From Stromatinia cepivora (Eukaryota > Ascomycota > Leotiomycetes > Helotiales > Sclerotiniaceae): a stretch of DNA of 64,000 bases. Below the pieces are notes generated by a model. That model did not search any database, had not been told where the DNA came from, and saw only the letters and a list, made by a program, of their open reading frames with translations. Position 1 is the stretch's first letter. Each line of letters starts with the position of its first letter. Positions 37,206 to 50,984 of the stretch are shown one piece after another. Location: contig RCTD01000047.1 of assembly GCA_014898415.1 (NCBI GenBank), positions 1 through 64,000 of the forward strand, written 5' to 3'. A program made the position numbers and the translations under genes.

Positions 37206-38689
37206 TGAAATTTTTTTCATTATTTTGAATATTCAAATCATTTTTAATATCTTTTTAAAAGGATATTTATCAAATTGAATGATTAAATAAAAATAAGTTT
37301 TTATTTATTTAAACTAATTGATTTCTTTTTTATTAATGAATTCATTAAAATATATCTGGAAAATATTATTATATTAAATAATTGAATAATTTGAAAAATT
37401 TGTTAGAAATCTTTATTTTCATTTATTCTATATATACTATACTTTATTGAATTCTTTTTCTAAAATATTAAATTAAGATTCGATTATATTAATGATTTTT
37501 ATGTTTATAAAACCTTGAAATCCTTTAATAATAATATTTACTTTTTATTTATTAAAATAAAGAATATTTTAGATTAAAAAGATTAAAACAAAATATATTT
37601 CGTTTTTGAAAAACTGAAAATGATTTATATATTCCAAAAAAATAGATTTGTTTCATTATTTATAATCAATAAGATCTTTATTATTAATTTCATTATAATA
37701 ATAATGAAAATTAATTCTCAATTTAGCTTTGTAATAATTAGGAATATAATTTGATAGAAAATTATCTTTCAAATAATATATTATAGAAAAGATAATAAAG
37801 ACTTAGTATATATATATAACTTATTATATTTAAAATTTTATGGAAATGATTCATGATTTATTTATTTTTATATTATAAAAAATAAATATTATTTATATTA
37901 TTCTTTTTTTTGTTTTATAATATAAAGATATAATAAAAAATTCAATTATTCAAATTACTTTTTAATAATTAATATTAAAATAGAAAAATATATCAAATTT
38001 ATTAATAAAGCTTTAATTATTATTATACAAAGTATATTATCTATTTAAAGAACTATTTTTATAATTATTCTTTTCAGAAATAGAAATATTTTTTTCAATC
38101 ATATTATGCTTAAAAAACTAAATCATGATTTGTTTTCAAAATCTAGAAAATAAATAATGAATATTCTTTGATTAAATGAATTCTTTTTTTAATAATAATC
38201 AGGAATTATAATATCAAAATTAAATAGATATTTGAGATTAAAATATAAAGATTCATATATTTCTTTTTTAATATTCTACAATCAATATTTAGGTTTCTTA
38301 TTTTATTTATAAATATATAATAAATCCTATAAATAAAGTCGATAAAAACATTATAATATTTGTTTTAAAAATTAATAAACAATTTTAATTTTAAATCAAA
38401 TTATTATCTTTTTGAATAAAGGAAAATAAATATATTGATTATAATTATATTATTCATTAAAAAGAAAATCAATTTTTATATAAATTAATTCGATCGATTT
38501 AATATTTTATATTTTTGATAATGAAATTACAAAAGTTTAAAAAAAACTATAATATATAATTACAATATTAATGAACATTAATTTGTAAAAGATTTAATTT
38601 TGTATTGATAATATATTGATTATTCGATCCTTCAAAAGGAATATTTCAGATTTATTTTAATAAATATATTCTATATTGTTTAAAATATT
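37206..38689. other. AT-rich stretch, unclassified
   Basis: I found neither protein motifs nor a clear second copy in the window. Confidence 0.35.
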
Positions 38690-39420
38690 ATATAAATTTA
38701 TAATATTCGAATATAATAATTATTAGGGTATTTAAATATTAAAAATAATAAAGTAATAAATAAATTGATAGATTTTAATACTTTTAAATATATATATGAT
38801 ATTGATTCAAATTCTAAATTTACAATCAGTAAATTCAGTATTATTTTCAAAAACCTTTGTTTTAATATTTAATAAATTTGATGATTTAAATATAGTATAA
38901 AATTATTTTTCAATTATTAGGAATGAAGCTTCAATTATAAAATCAAAGTTCTTTTAAAATTAGATTTATTTAAATAATATTTTTATAGATTATTAATTCT
39001 TAAATCTTTTTTAAAAAGTTATATATAAATATTATTAAAAATTTAAATGTAAAGATATAAATTTCAAATATTTATATATATGAAATAAATCTTTTTTACA
39101 TATTATTCATTATTCCACGATATAAAAAACCTTCAATAATTGATTATTTAAATCTTTTACTTTTCTATTTTTGATATAAAAAAATCTAAATTATTTATGC
39201 AATCTAATAAATCAATTTTTTGAATGTTTCAAACTTTTAAATATGATCGATTTCTATTCTAATATATATTTTTGATCATATAATTTATTTTTATTATAAA
39301 TATCATTTTTTGTTTTAAATATTTTTCTTTTTCTGTTGGATTATTATTAATATTAGATTTGAAATTTCTTTTCTTTTTATATAAATTTCAAAGATAAAAT
39401 ATATATAATAAACAAATCTT
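38690..39420 (+). repeat. S module copy without the R1 tail
   Basis: Aligns to 49840-50400 and 50985-51600 (shared TTTGATTTATTTAAATAATA). It reaches part of R1 (TTTCTTTTCTTTTTATATAA) but lacks the trinucleotide tail. Confidence 0.65.
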
Positions 39421-39424
39421 TTTA

Positions 39425-40117
39425 TTTTTATTTTTTAAAAACAAAATATATTTTGGTTTGATTTTTTCAATTTATAATATTTATATTTTAATAAATAAAA
39501 AATAAATATTATTGTTAAATAAATTCGAAATTTTATAAATATAAATTTTTTTAATATAATTGAATTTCAATTTAATGTTTTAAAAGAAAGATTTAATAAG
39601 ATATAATATATAGATAGGGAGTTTATTAATTTGGGTAAAGGGGAGAGTTATTTTTGTTGAATTATTTAATCGAGTAAATATTTTTTAAGAAAATATTAAA
39701 GGTATTATAAATATTTATAATGATTATAATGATTTCTAATTTTTAAAATACAATTATTTTGATATTATATATAAAGTTAATTATCAAATTTATAATTCTT
39801 TTCAAGGGGAAGTTTTTTACATTATAAGTTCAAAATATTATTTTTAAATATTATTTATTGAATTTATTTAAAAATAATATATATTAATCTTTGAAAAATA
39901 TTGAAAATAAATATTATAGATTTTTATGAATGAATTAAGGATTTAATTTTTTGGTTTATTTAAGAAGTATTATTATTTTAATTGATCTTCAAATTTGGAA
40001 GAAGGAATTCGAAATTAAATAATACTTGTATAAATCATATATAATATATTTAATTAATATTTAGTATATTTTGAATAATGAAATAATGATTTTGATCATT
40101 TTTGGTAATATATTAAA
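39425..40117 (+). repeat. V module, left half, interrupted by the second Gypsy element
   Basis: Matches 56795-57480. It resumes at 47162 after the Gypsy element; the last bases before the insertion (TAATATATTAAA) are found uninterrupted near 57480. Confidence 0.75.
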
Positions 40118-40399
40118 TGTGACGCACAAGAGCCGTAGTAGAGCTGAATAAACAGGGTCAATTATGTTCTTTAGAATCTACAATTGAAGAACTATAGCTC
40201 GTAAAGAACGACTAAATATATATATACAAATACTCATTTGTGGGTTGCAGGGTTATGCATAAATGTTATTAGAGTTATCATTTTATTATATTAAATTGTA
40301 TGATTTGTAATGTATACATACAGATAATTAGCTTATAAATTGATATAGGAGATAAAAGGTATCATGTAGTTAGTCTCCTGTGGTTCACGATTTGTGATA
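40118..40399 (-). repeat. 3' LTR of the 40.1-47.2 kb Gypsy element
   Basis: 282 bp, plus orientation TGTGACGCACAAGAGCCGTA to TTTGTGATA. Same length as its partner; about a fifth of the first 100 bases differ, nearly all by transitions. Confidence 0.92.
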
Positions 40400-40415
40400 C
40401 TACCTCCCCCTTCGG
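40400..40415 (-). promoter_or_regulatory. Polypurine tract (plus-strand primer site)
   Basis: CTACCTCCCCCTTCGG on the plus strand reads CCGAAGGGGGAGGTAG on the coding strand, directly before the 3' LTR. A G-rich polypurine tract at this place is standard for Gypsy elements and fixes the element's orientation. Confidence 0.8.
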
Positions 40416-40479
40416 AAAAGCTTATCCTCAAATGTTTCATTTCTTTATTTTATTATTATTTCATCGGAAATCAGGTTTT

Positions 40480-40830
40480 GTGAAGGTTTATGAGCTTTAA
40501 ATTAATTAGATTAATCATTTTGATTGATTTGATTAATTTACTGGAAATTGACCAAATTGACCAAATTAATCGATTAAATTGATCAAAATAATAAATGAAT
40601 TGATCAAATCGATTAAATTGTTTATCAATTGATTAAATTAATATTGATTTATATTCTTTTTGATTTGGGGAATCTCTGAAAGGAAAAAGCTTCAATAGAA
40701 AAAGGAAGGAGATTGAATTATGGTATAGTAATAATAGATGATTAATATAATCAATTCCGAAATCGACCAAATTAATCAATCAAATTGATCAAATCGATCA
40801 AATTGAACAAAATCGATAAGGGTGATGTTA
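40480..40830. repeat. Degenerate short-repeat region in the 3' untranslated part
   Basis: Repeated variants of AATTGACCA, AATTAATCG and GATCAAAT, for example GACCAAATTGACCAAATTAA at ~40548. Similar GATTAAT/GATCAAAT text, on the other strand, is in the Copia leader at 24895-25030. Confidence 0.5.
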
Positions 40831-41329
40831 TATTTCGTTTTTATTATATTCAAACTTTCTTTTGTATAATTTTTGAAATGATTATAGATATGAGTTTTTG
40901 AAATATATTGCCTTTGTATTATCTTGATGATGGTAGCTTGTTTGTTGTATAGAGTTCGGGCTATATATATATATAATCAAATTCTCTCGAATTTATATAG
41001 GTTTTCGATCCTTTCATAATTGTATATATATATACTATTATAAAATCATAATATCTAATTTGTTATATTAAAGAATACTTTTCTTTCCCTTAATTTTATA
41101 AATGAATCATTATTTATATAATTATAATTATTTTTTTTATTCTTATAAAACTTTATCTAATCAATTAATTGATTGAGAGGACCAAACAATATTGAATTGG
41201 CTAGATGAAAATCATATAGAAAGTGTAATAATGTTTTAAAATCGGAAATAGGATATTAGATAAGATCGGTATTATTATTAAATTATAAGATTTTATATAA
41301 TAAGGTTTTTTGTGTTTTCTTTATTGTTA

Positions 41330-44300
41330 GGATCTTTTCTATTTTTTATTCCGAATTGTTAGTTATATTAATAGGCAGAGATGATTCGAGTATTTGATTA
41401 GAAAAAGGATTGTTATATACTTTGTATAATCGGTCTGAAGGAAAAATAGGATAAATTTTCATTATAATCGGGAATTCGAACTTGAAAGAGTTTCCAAATC
41501 GATTAATAATCTTGAATCTTCTTTGAATTGGGAAGTTCAGCTTTTTAGATGATCTCTGGATAGGATAACTCTTCATATTGAATTATATATAATCTCCGAT
41601 ATCGAAATCGACTTTACACTAATAAGCATTTGTAGATTTCGATATTTTGGCTTGGATATACAATAGACCTTTTTTCATTTGCATAAGAATTAATCTATTG
41701 CATTCTATGTATATACAAGCATTATATATATTTATATTGTTTGTTGGTTTATTAATATCTTCCTTTTATTTCTATATATGTTTCGGTATATATCTGTATA
41801 GGGTTTTATAGGATGTAAGTTCTTTTAAGGAATCGTATAGAAAAGTAAGTTATGTATAATCTATTATAGATAGGAATTCTGATCAATCGTTTTGATAGTA
41901 ACTAATAAACAACTTCAATTGTTGTTGAAGGTATTGGTTATAGATCTCAATTTGATTATCGGTTTGGGGATGATAAGTAATGGATAATTTAAGATCAGTT
42001 CTTAGAATTTGGCTGAATTCTTTTTAGAATTGTAATATAAATTGAGGGCCGCGATTTGATATTATAATATCAAGGGGATTATAATATTGATATATATGGT
42101 AGAGATATAATTGTATTTGAGCTTGAGTATCGATTGATTTATAATAAGGTATAAAAATAGTTTGCTTTGTTAATTGATTAATAATGATTAAAATGTTGTT
42201 ATATCTGTATTTATCTTTATTAAAACTATAGTAGTCTATAATAATATATTGTTATACTCGATTAGGAATTGGAAGTGGATATAATAAATCGGGGATACGA
42301 TTATATGAAACAGAATTGTATTTGTAAGTATAACAATTGTGTATATATCTGGTTACGGTATTGTATATTCTAGGCCAATAGTATTATTGGGATAATAAAA
42401 GATAGGTTTTGCTTGTACCAGGATAAGCAATGGAAATGGAATTATGGGTTTCATAAATCAGGTAAATTCGAAGGTTGTCAATATCAGGTATTATTAAGCG
42501 GTCATTGTAAAGTAAAAGATCATTTTGGAGTGATATATACTTGTGATTTTGGGTAGTTTGTATTCTGAATATTAGTAAACTATTTATAGTTTTATTTGCT
42601 TCAATGATATAATTAATTAAATCGAATCGAGGAGCGATTTCATTTAAATCAATACTAGTAATCATTGTTTTGTTTAAATAATACTTTCATAAAGTTTTTC
42701 TTATGATTTCAATATCAATTTGGTTATCTTTAATAAACTACTGGAGGTGATTCTTCTTTTTGGTATAGTTTTGAAGGTTCAATTTGTTGGTTCAATGGGT
42801 TAAAATGTTAACGAAAAGGTTATCTTTTCTAAGGCGGTATATAATAATAAAGTTATAATTGATTAGAACTTTTGTTCAGCGAATTTATCAGGCGTTGAGA
42901 GTTTTAATAATCATGAAATATTCGAGGGCCTTATGATTGGTATAAACCTTGATTTTATATAATGAATTAATAAGTTCTATTTTCTAATAATTGAAAGATC
43001 AAATGATTGATAGTATTTCTTTATTATGAACTTTGTAGTTCAGTTTAGCGGCAACCATAATTTTGAAGAAATAAACTATAGGAAATCAATCTTCGTTATA
43101 TTGTTGTGATAATATATTAGCAATTATTTTATTGGATATGTTTGTTTCGAGTATATAGGGGAGTCGGTGATTATAATATTATAGAAGCGGAACAGAGATA
43201 AGCTTTTTCTTTAAGATATTGAATGCGTTTTGGTATACTTCATTGAATACGAATTTAATGTTTGCTTTAGTAAATTCATTAAGAAGTTTCACTATTATAT
43301 TGTAGTCCTTAATGAATTGTCAATAAAAATTACAAAAACCGAGAAATGATTAAATCCCTTTTATTATTATTGGAAAGGTCTAATTCTCAATTATTTCAAT
43401 TTTTTCAGGGTTTATCATTATTTCTTTAATAGAGATGATAAAGCTCAAATATTTAATATATATAATGTTGAATTTGTATTTCTTAAAATCCGTTTGTAGG
43501 CCAACAACTTTTAATTGTTCGAGAATTAGTTTAATATAAGTTTAATGCTCTTTTTCGTTTTCGGAATAAATTAGAATATTATCGAAATATATTGTATAGA
43601 AAATGTCTAGATAATCGAATAAAATATTATTTATATAATACTAGTAGATTACAGGATTATTTGTTAATCCGAATAGTACAACCTTGTATTTGTATAATCT
43701 GTATCAAATTCGGAAAGTAATATACTCTTCTAAAACAGGATTTATTCTTATATAATAGAAAGCTTAACGAATATCGAGTTTGATAAAGATTTTAATATTG
43801 GAAAATCGAAAAAATGTTTTATTGATCAAAAAGAAGGAATACCAATCCTTATATATTAAAGAATTCAATAATCTGAAATTTATATAGAATCTCAAATTAT
43901 TATTAAATTTCTTAACGAATAGGATAAATACAGTATAAAAGACTTGATTGAATTTAATAAAACCTTTACTAAAATTATCCATAATATATTCTTTAATGAT
44001 TTCCAATTGTTCCAAAGATATTTTATAAAGTGGGCTATAATACAAGATTTGTTCTTTTTTATTTTCCAATATAATTTTATAATTATAAGATTGATTAAAA
44101 GGTAAGATATTTGATTTATATTTGGAAAAGATTTGATGATATTATCGATATTCAAATAGTATTTTAGGTTCTAAATCGATTTCGATTAATACTCGATCGA
44201 ATTTCTTTCGAATTTTTATATTCTTAAATTCGATCAAGGCAATCAATATTCTTTCTTTTATATATTATTTGTTTTGTTGGAAGTTTATTATATTATCGAA

Positions 44301-45130
44301 TTCTTTCAAAATAATAATAAAAAGTTCAGTTTATTCATCTCTCTTATATTCTAATTAGAATTTATTAGGTTTGAGTATATATAAATCGAGGACTTCGGGC
44401 AATATACAAGGGAGACATTTGTAGATCTGCAATAATGATATAATTGATTGAAAAGGAGATGGATTGAATTTGAAAGGAATCAGGATCTCTTTCTTTTCAA
44501 TAAAAATTTGTATTACATTTATATTTAAAGGTTCTTGTTATATATCATCAACTGCGATTGATCTGTTTAATTATAAATCTTTTCGATTCCAATATTCTTC
44601 AAATTGATCATTTCGTCGATCAATATTTTATTGGATTAATCGATCGATCTTCTATTTACGAAAGGATGATTAGATAATAAAGAGATTATTCGAATAAAAG
44701 ATAATACAGAATTTCTCTTTAAATTATTCAAGATATCTATTAAAGTAATCGAGCTTTGTTCGAATCTCTAATAATCAAAGTCTACTTAAAATAATATTAT
44801 AATTCTTTAATTCAGTAATAAAAAAAGGGATAAAAGATTATTCACAATTATCGATTATTAAATTAAAGAATATGAAATAAGTAATAGTATGATCTTGTAC
44901 ATCATTATATCCTTTAACTTTAATTGAAACTTCAAACGGTATAATTCTGGATTTAAATATAGGAAATAAATAAGTAAGGAACGTAGTATTAATAAAAGCG
45001 AATTTATTTGCTTTAAAGTTAATAAATACTCTTGATCGATAAGTGTAATTATTTTTCGAAAGATTACAAAAGAAAATGAATACTTCTCCTCCTATAAACT
45101 TGATTAGATTAAGAAATCTTATATTCTATA
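41330..45130 (-). pseudogene. Gypsy pol remnant: protease, RT, RNase H, integrase
   Basis: Protease (~45060-44830): NKFAFINTTFLTYLF and VKGYNDVQDHTITYF. RT (~44070-43560): LYKISLEQLEIIKEYIMDN, FVKKFNNNLRFYINFRLLN, then the active site as YFDNILIYSENEKEH, where the second Asp of the Y-x-D-D motif is Asn. RNase H (~43200-42850): VYTNHKALEYFMIIKTLNAR. Integrase (~42480-41880): IHNCYTC-type zinc finger region, SNRGPQFILQF and ITYHPQTDNQIEIYNQYLQ. C-terminal part (41576-41346): RFGNSFKFEF and IYPIFPSDRLYKVYNNPF, then SE-KIEKIL as in a chromodomain start. The longest stop-free pieces are 93-101 codons. Confidence 0.92.
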
Positions 45131-45179
45131 TAATGTTTAAAATAAAAATAAAATTTAAATATTTAGTTTTAAATGCTTT

Positions 45180-46760
45180 TCTTTTTCTAAATAGGTATTC
45201 TGTATAACTTCAATTATAGTTTCTAAATTGAAGTCTTCTTCGACATCCTGATATTCTTCGAATTCTTCTGCTTCTTTTTGTATCGTTTCGATTTCATTAA
45301 GATTATCAATATAAGGCATCGATATATATATTGTTTCAAAAAAGGGAAAGGGTGATAAACATTTGAAATTCGAATAATTATTGGATATAGTAGGGCCGGT
45401 ATATCCGGGAGGGATATTCCGGAATAGAAATGGTTTTGGGAATATAAAGGTTCCAAAATTGAAATTGTTAAAGTTTTAAAAGGATTATAAAAGATTTATA
45501 ATAATTATTGATTTATAAATAATTATAAAGATTTTTTGATTAATATAATATCGATTTTGTTTTTGTAATAAAACTTTGTTTTGATTTATTTTAATAAATA
45601 TATTCACAAATTCTTTTATAATCTTATAATCCTTAATAAATATTATTATTATTTGTAAAAGAAAATCGGAAATCTTTTATTCGAAATCTTTGAATAGAAT
45701 CTTATCATCGATAATCTTTGTTTGAATAGCAAATAATCTGAATTTTCTATACTATTTTAGGAAATTGTTATATCGAATTATATTAAATATAATTTATATT
45801 TTATATTAAAAATAAACATTATCGATTTCGATTAGATTCCGATAGATCGCTGTAAATTGTTTGATCAATTCGAATACTGTGAGTCAGAGTATTTATATGT
45901 AAAGAGTATGATAATATATTTATACTTTCGATTCGATTTGGTCGATTATGTATATACAGTGTTATATTTCATTTTTAAATAATATAATATATAGCTCGAA
46001 TTGTTTTATAACCAATAATTACTATAAATTAGTTTTAAATTCAATATTATTGTTAAGTTTAATAATAAGATTTATAGGTTTTAATATATATATATTTTGC
46101 TACGAATTGTGATTAGTGTAGGAATACGATCTTGACCGGTTAGATCGGTTTTTTGAATAAAGGGATCCCTGATTATTAAATAGATTATCATTTTTTGAAA
46201 AAGAAGGAGAATCTTTGGAGGGCCCCGAATGATTAGATCATCTGATCGAAATTTTCTTCTTCTGATTTCGGGATCTTTAGGTTTGTTTGAATAAAGGTCC
46301 TTGAATTTCGATTGAAGGAATAAAGGGAATCCCAGGTACTATTATTGATCTGAATATTTATATAAATATCATTTAAAGTTCAGAAGAAGATTACACTATT
46401 GCAAAGCTTATCGTTATTATAACTTTCAATTATCGATTCTCTTTTTTCGAATTCATAATTATTATATAAAGATCTTATAATTATAATAATGATTCGGAAG
46501 AAATAATTAAATTATTGAAAGTATTGGTTTTATATACTGGAATCTTCTTTTTATTAATCTTCTTTCTTTCAATAATAATATTATCCAATCCTGTATTTAT
46601 ATTTTCTTTGAAGGATTGTTGAAATAATTGAGAAGAAGAAAAGGGTTCCTCAAAATATACTTTCAAAGGTTCGGAATGTACAAAGGGAGGAATTCGTTAT
46701 ATTATGAAAGTAATAGTACATTTTTAAAAATGTTTATATCTTCGTCGATTAGATCAGAAT
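45180..46760 (-). pseudogene. gag region of the second Gypsy element
   Basis: Between the 5' LTR and the protease. Minus-strand frames survive at 46481-46666 (VYFEEPFSSSQLFQQSFKEN) and around 45400-45190 (an acidic EEFEEYQDVEEDFNLETIIE stretch). I do not see a CCHC knuckle. Assignment is by position and hydrophilic composition. Confidence 0.6.
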
Positions 46761-46879
46761 AGATCTTCTTCTTTTGGATATAATGTTTGTAAAAGTTTAT
46801 CTAAGAAGGTATTATTAAAGTGAAATATTATTTGGAAGGTTATTAGATGGCCGGATACTTATAAATGAATTGTAGATAA

Positions 46880-47161
46880 TATAATATACAAGAACTGTAG
46901 TAGAACTGAATAAACAAGATCAATTATGTTCTTTAAAATCTACAATTGAAGAATTATGATTTGTAAGGAGCAACTAGATATATATATACAAATATCTATT
47001 TATAAACTGCAGAATTGTGTATAAGCATTATTAGGGTTACTATTTTATTATACTAAATTGTATGATTCGTAATGTATACGCACAGATGATCAGCTCATAA
47101 ATTGATATGGGAGATAAGAGGTATCACGTGGTTAGCCTCCTGTGGTTCACGATTCGTGACA
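46880..47161 (-). repeat. 5' LTR of the 40.1-47.2 kb Gypsy element
   Basis: 282 bp, from TATAATATACAAGAACTGTA to CACGATTCGTGACA. The outer end keeps CGTGACA, complementary to the TGTGACG start of the partner apart from one base. Confidence 0.92.
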
Positions 47162-48789
47162 TTAAAGATGCCAATGAGATTCTTTTTTATAAAATCAGTT
47201 TCAATTATTTATTATTTTATTAATTAATCAATAAATTATTATTCAAATTAATATTTATATTAAAATAATCCAATATCGAAATATATAAAGTTTTTATATT
47301 TTTATTATATTATTTATTATTCAATTATTAATAAATAATAAAGAGAATTTGAAATTAAAAGTTGATTTATATTAATTGATAAATTTTTAAAAAAAATTAA
47401 TTTTATCAATAATATATTTCTAATATTTTCATTTAGTTTTATATATAGGTTTCTAAAAGATTTGAATGATAAACAAATTTATTTTGATTTATTAGATTTT
47501 GATATTATTTATATAGACTTTTTGGTAATTATTGTTTTTTTAAAAGATTAAATATTTTTTGTTTTAATTGAATTTGTTTGTTATATAAATAATTGATTTT
47601 AAAATAATAATGAAATTTTATATAAAAATTTCAATTGAATTAATATTAAAGTTTTAAAATTGTATAGATTAATAATATTAATATTAATAAGGTTCAAAAA
47701 TTTGTTTATAAAATCTTTCAGAATTTTATAATAGAATTATTTTAAGATTATTGACTGTTTAATAGAAATTATTAAAATTTAATTTAATTTAATTTCATTT
47801 CATTTAATTTAATTTCATTTCATTTAATTTAATTTCATTTAATTTCATTTCATTTAATTTCATTTCATTTAATTTCATTTCATTTAATTTAATTTCATTT
47901 AATTTCATTTCATTTAATTTAATTTCATTTAATTTAATTTCATTTAATTTCATTTAATTTTATTAAATTTTATTTAATTTAATTTTAAGTCTTTTTAAAT
48001 AAATCTATGGATAAATGAAATATTGAACAAAGTAAAATTAAGAATATATTTTGTTTTATAAATAAATAAATTTATTGGATTTATCAACAAAGTTTATACC
48101 ACCAAATTCTGGTTTAGTATTTGTCTTTATATTTGATAAGGATAGAAATAATAATTATTATATTATTTGTTAAATAAATTAATTTTTTAAAAAAAATATT
48201 GTTATATTTATAAATGATATTAAATTCTTTATAAATTCCGTGAGTATATTTATTGTTTTTTTTAGGAATAATGAAATAATTAATAGAATTTATAAAAAAG
48301 GATTTATGATAATTGATATATTAAAAATTATTAATATTGAAAAGTTTTTTTATATATATTTATTTTAATATTATAATAAATATAATAATAAATATATTTA
48401 GAATATTTGAAAATTTGAAAATTTTTTATAAAAATCCTAATAATCTGGATTATAATACAAGATAATGGATTTTTTTATTAATGATCTTTGTTTTATTTTT
48501 GGGATTAGAGAATAAAATAAAAAACAGATTTTGAATATAAAATAATTCGAATAATCTTTTTAATTATTAAATTCATTATAAATTTTGAAAATTTATAATT
48601 GATAACTTTAAAAACAATTTATATTATAATTTCTTCGAATATAAAAATTTTATTAATTAAGAAATATTTTTTATTAATATTTATGAAACTTTTAAAAACA
48701 TTTTTAATAATATAATATAATTATATTTTGAATTTTTTAAAAGAAAACAATTTCAAAAATAGATTTTATTATTTTTGTATTTTTATAAA
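47162..48789 (+). repeat. V module, right half
   Basis: Continues the V module after the Gypsy insertion and matches ~57481-59507, with a pentanucleotide satellite block present only here (47776-47986). Alignment is clear to ~48060 and from ~48620, weaker between. Confidence 0.65.
47776..47986. repeat. ATTTA/ATTTC pentanucleotide satellite
   Basis: About 40 units of TTAAT/TTCAT type (AATTTAATTTCATTTCATTT repeated), with higher-order alternation of the two pentamers. The homologous place in the second V copy (~58030) has no array. Confidence 0.92.
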
Positions 48790-49700
48790 GAAAAAACAGA
48801 TTATATATAATAATATCAATAATTTATTTGATAATTATAAAAATAATAATGGAAATTAAAAAGATAATAATATTATTGATCAATTATAATAATTGTTGTT
48901 ATAAAAAAAGAATTTAAAATGATTCAAAAGAATCTAAAAAATTTTTTTTTTAATAATACAAAATCAAAAATATTATAATTAAAGATAATATTATTTTTTA
49001 TGAAAACTCTAAAAGACATTTTATTAAATGTATTATTATTAAATTTTTATGAATCAAATAATTTCGAGATATAAAAAATATGCAAATTAAATGAAAATTC
49101 AATTATATTAATGAAGAATATAATTTTTTATTTATTTATTATAATTATTACAAAAATTAAATCATGAAATCCAATTGAATTTTCATATAAAAAAAAATTT
49201 TTATTTTTTAAAAAAAAACAAATATATATTTATATTCATTTTCAATTTTTAAAATATAATATAGAAAATATATCAATAATCTATATCAAAATTAATATAA
49301 TATTATATTATTTCTTGATATTAAAATCAATCTCGATTATACAATTTTGAAAAATATCGATTATACAATTTTGAAAAAATAAATATTATAAAAAGAATTT
49401 TATTTTTAAATATATTATTATTTAATACAAAATAAAAAGAAAAAAATTATTCTTATTTAATATATTATAAATTTATCAATAATTATAATGCTTGAAATTC
49501 AATAAATATATAATTTTAAAATTCCAAAAAAAAATCTAAAATAAACTTTTCATTATCTAATATTATATTCACAAAAATAATGAATTAAAAAAATAAAATA
49601 AATATATATATATACTTTTATAATTATTTAGATTCAAAAATACAAAAATATTATCAATTTAAGATTTTTGTATAGATTAAGCAATTGTACTGAGAAATAT
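48790..49700 (+). repeat. U module, copy 1
   Basis: Matches 59508-60412 and 62075-62945. Begins with AAACAGATTATATATAATAA; ends near GTATAGATTAAGCAATTGTA. Confidence 0.7.
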
Positions 49701-49839
49701 TATGAATTAAAAAATCAAAACAAAATCCATTTTATATTTAAAAAAGTAAAAATAATTTATACATATATAAAAAGAATTGATTTTATTTTATTATATATCA
49801 TAAATGAAGATTATATTATTATCTTTATTATATAAATTT

Positions 49840-50558
49840 ATAATATTGAAATACAATAATCATCAAAATATTCAGATATTGAAAATAACAAAATAACAAA
49901 TAAATTAATTGATTTTGATATTCTTAAAGATATTTATGATATTGATATTGATTTTGAATTTATAATCAATAAATTTGATATTATTTTCAGAAATCCTTAT
50001 TTAAATATAATATATAATTATTTATGAATTATTAGAAATCGAATCTAAATTACAGAATTAAAGTTTGTTTAGAATTTGATTTATTTAAATAATATTTTTA
50101 GAGATTATTAACTATCAAATCCTTTTATAAGAATCATATATAATATTATTAAAAATTTCAAGATAAAAATATAAAGAAATTTTAAATATTGATATAAATA
50201 AAACAGAACTCTTTAATATTTCATTTATTATATTAAAATCCAAAAATCTTTTAATAAATAACTATGAAAATTATTTATTTCCTTAGTTTCGATAGAATAA
50301 AATCTGTATTATTTCTTATAATTAATAAATCAATCTTTCAAATTGTTCAAATTTTTCAATGTTATTGATTTTTATATTAATATCTATTTTTAATAAAATA
50401 ATATAGTTTTATCAAAAATACTTTTAAAAATAATTTTCAATTTGAATATTTCTAGTTTAATATATTTTTATACTTTTTGAAAGATCCTAAAATATAAGTT
50501 TAAGAATTTATATCCATCGAATACAAATCAATATTACTATTACTATTATTACTATTAT
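49840..50558 (+). repeat. S-R1 module, copy with (TACTAT)n tail
   Basis: S body followed by R1 (GAAAGATCCTAAAATATAAG) and a tail of TACTAT/TATTAC repeats at 50531-50558. The variable left end and trinucleotide tail recall a non-LTR retroposon 3' end; this is inference. Confidence 0.65.
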
Positions 50559-50984
50559 GAACTGATTTTTTTTTGGTAATATTCCAAAATCTAAATTCAA
50601 AACTATTTATTTTATATTTATTTATTTTATATATAAATATAAAATAAATTTTAATGAAAACGTAATAATAATTGTTGTCAAAAAATAATAAGCAATTACT
50701 TTAATTAACAAAATTATGATCTTTTTAAAGAATTTAAAATAATATATCAAAAAATCAAAAAATATTAAATATAATTATATTATATATCAAAATAGAACAT
50801 AAATCATTTTCAAATTTGCCTTAATTAATTTTATATTTTATATTTTTAAGAATAAAACTATTGAAATTCGAAAAATTATTAAATATTAATTGAAAATGAA
50901 TATAATTTGATATCAATAGTATATCAAGTATTTAATATTTCCAAAAAATTATATTAGAATTATCTCATTAAATTTTCTATATTA

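Larger units (their letters stand above)
40118..47161 (-). mobile_element. Ty3/Gypsy retrotransposon, second family, best preserved
   Basis: Two 282-bp LTRs (40118-40399 and 46880-47161) with the duplication TTAAA on both outer sides (40113-40117, 47162-47166). Coding order on the minus strand is gag, protease, RT, RNase H, integrase, C-terminal segment. A polypurine tract adjoins the inner edge of the 3' LTR. Total 7044 bp. Many codons are readable without stops, so it is probably the youngest large insertion, but RIP stops and a broken RT active site make it inactive. Confidence 0.94.

Noticed and set aside
47776..47986. CRISPR-like or telomeric array
   Set aside because: The units are directly adjacent pentamers without spacers and do not resemble the TTAGGG telomere repeat.
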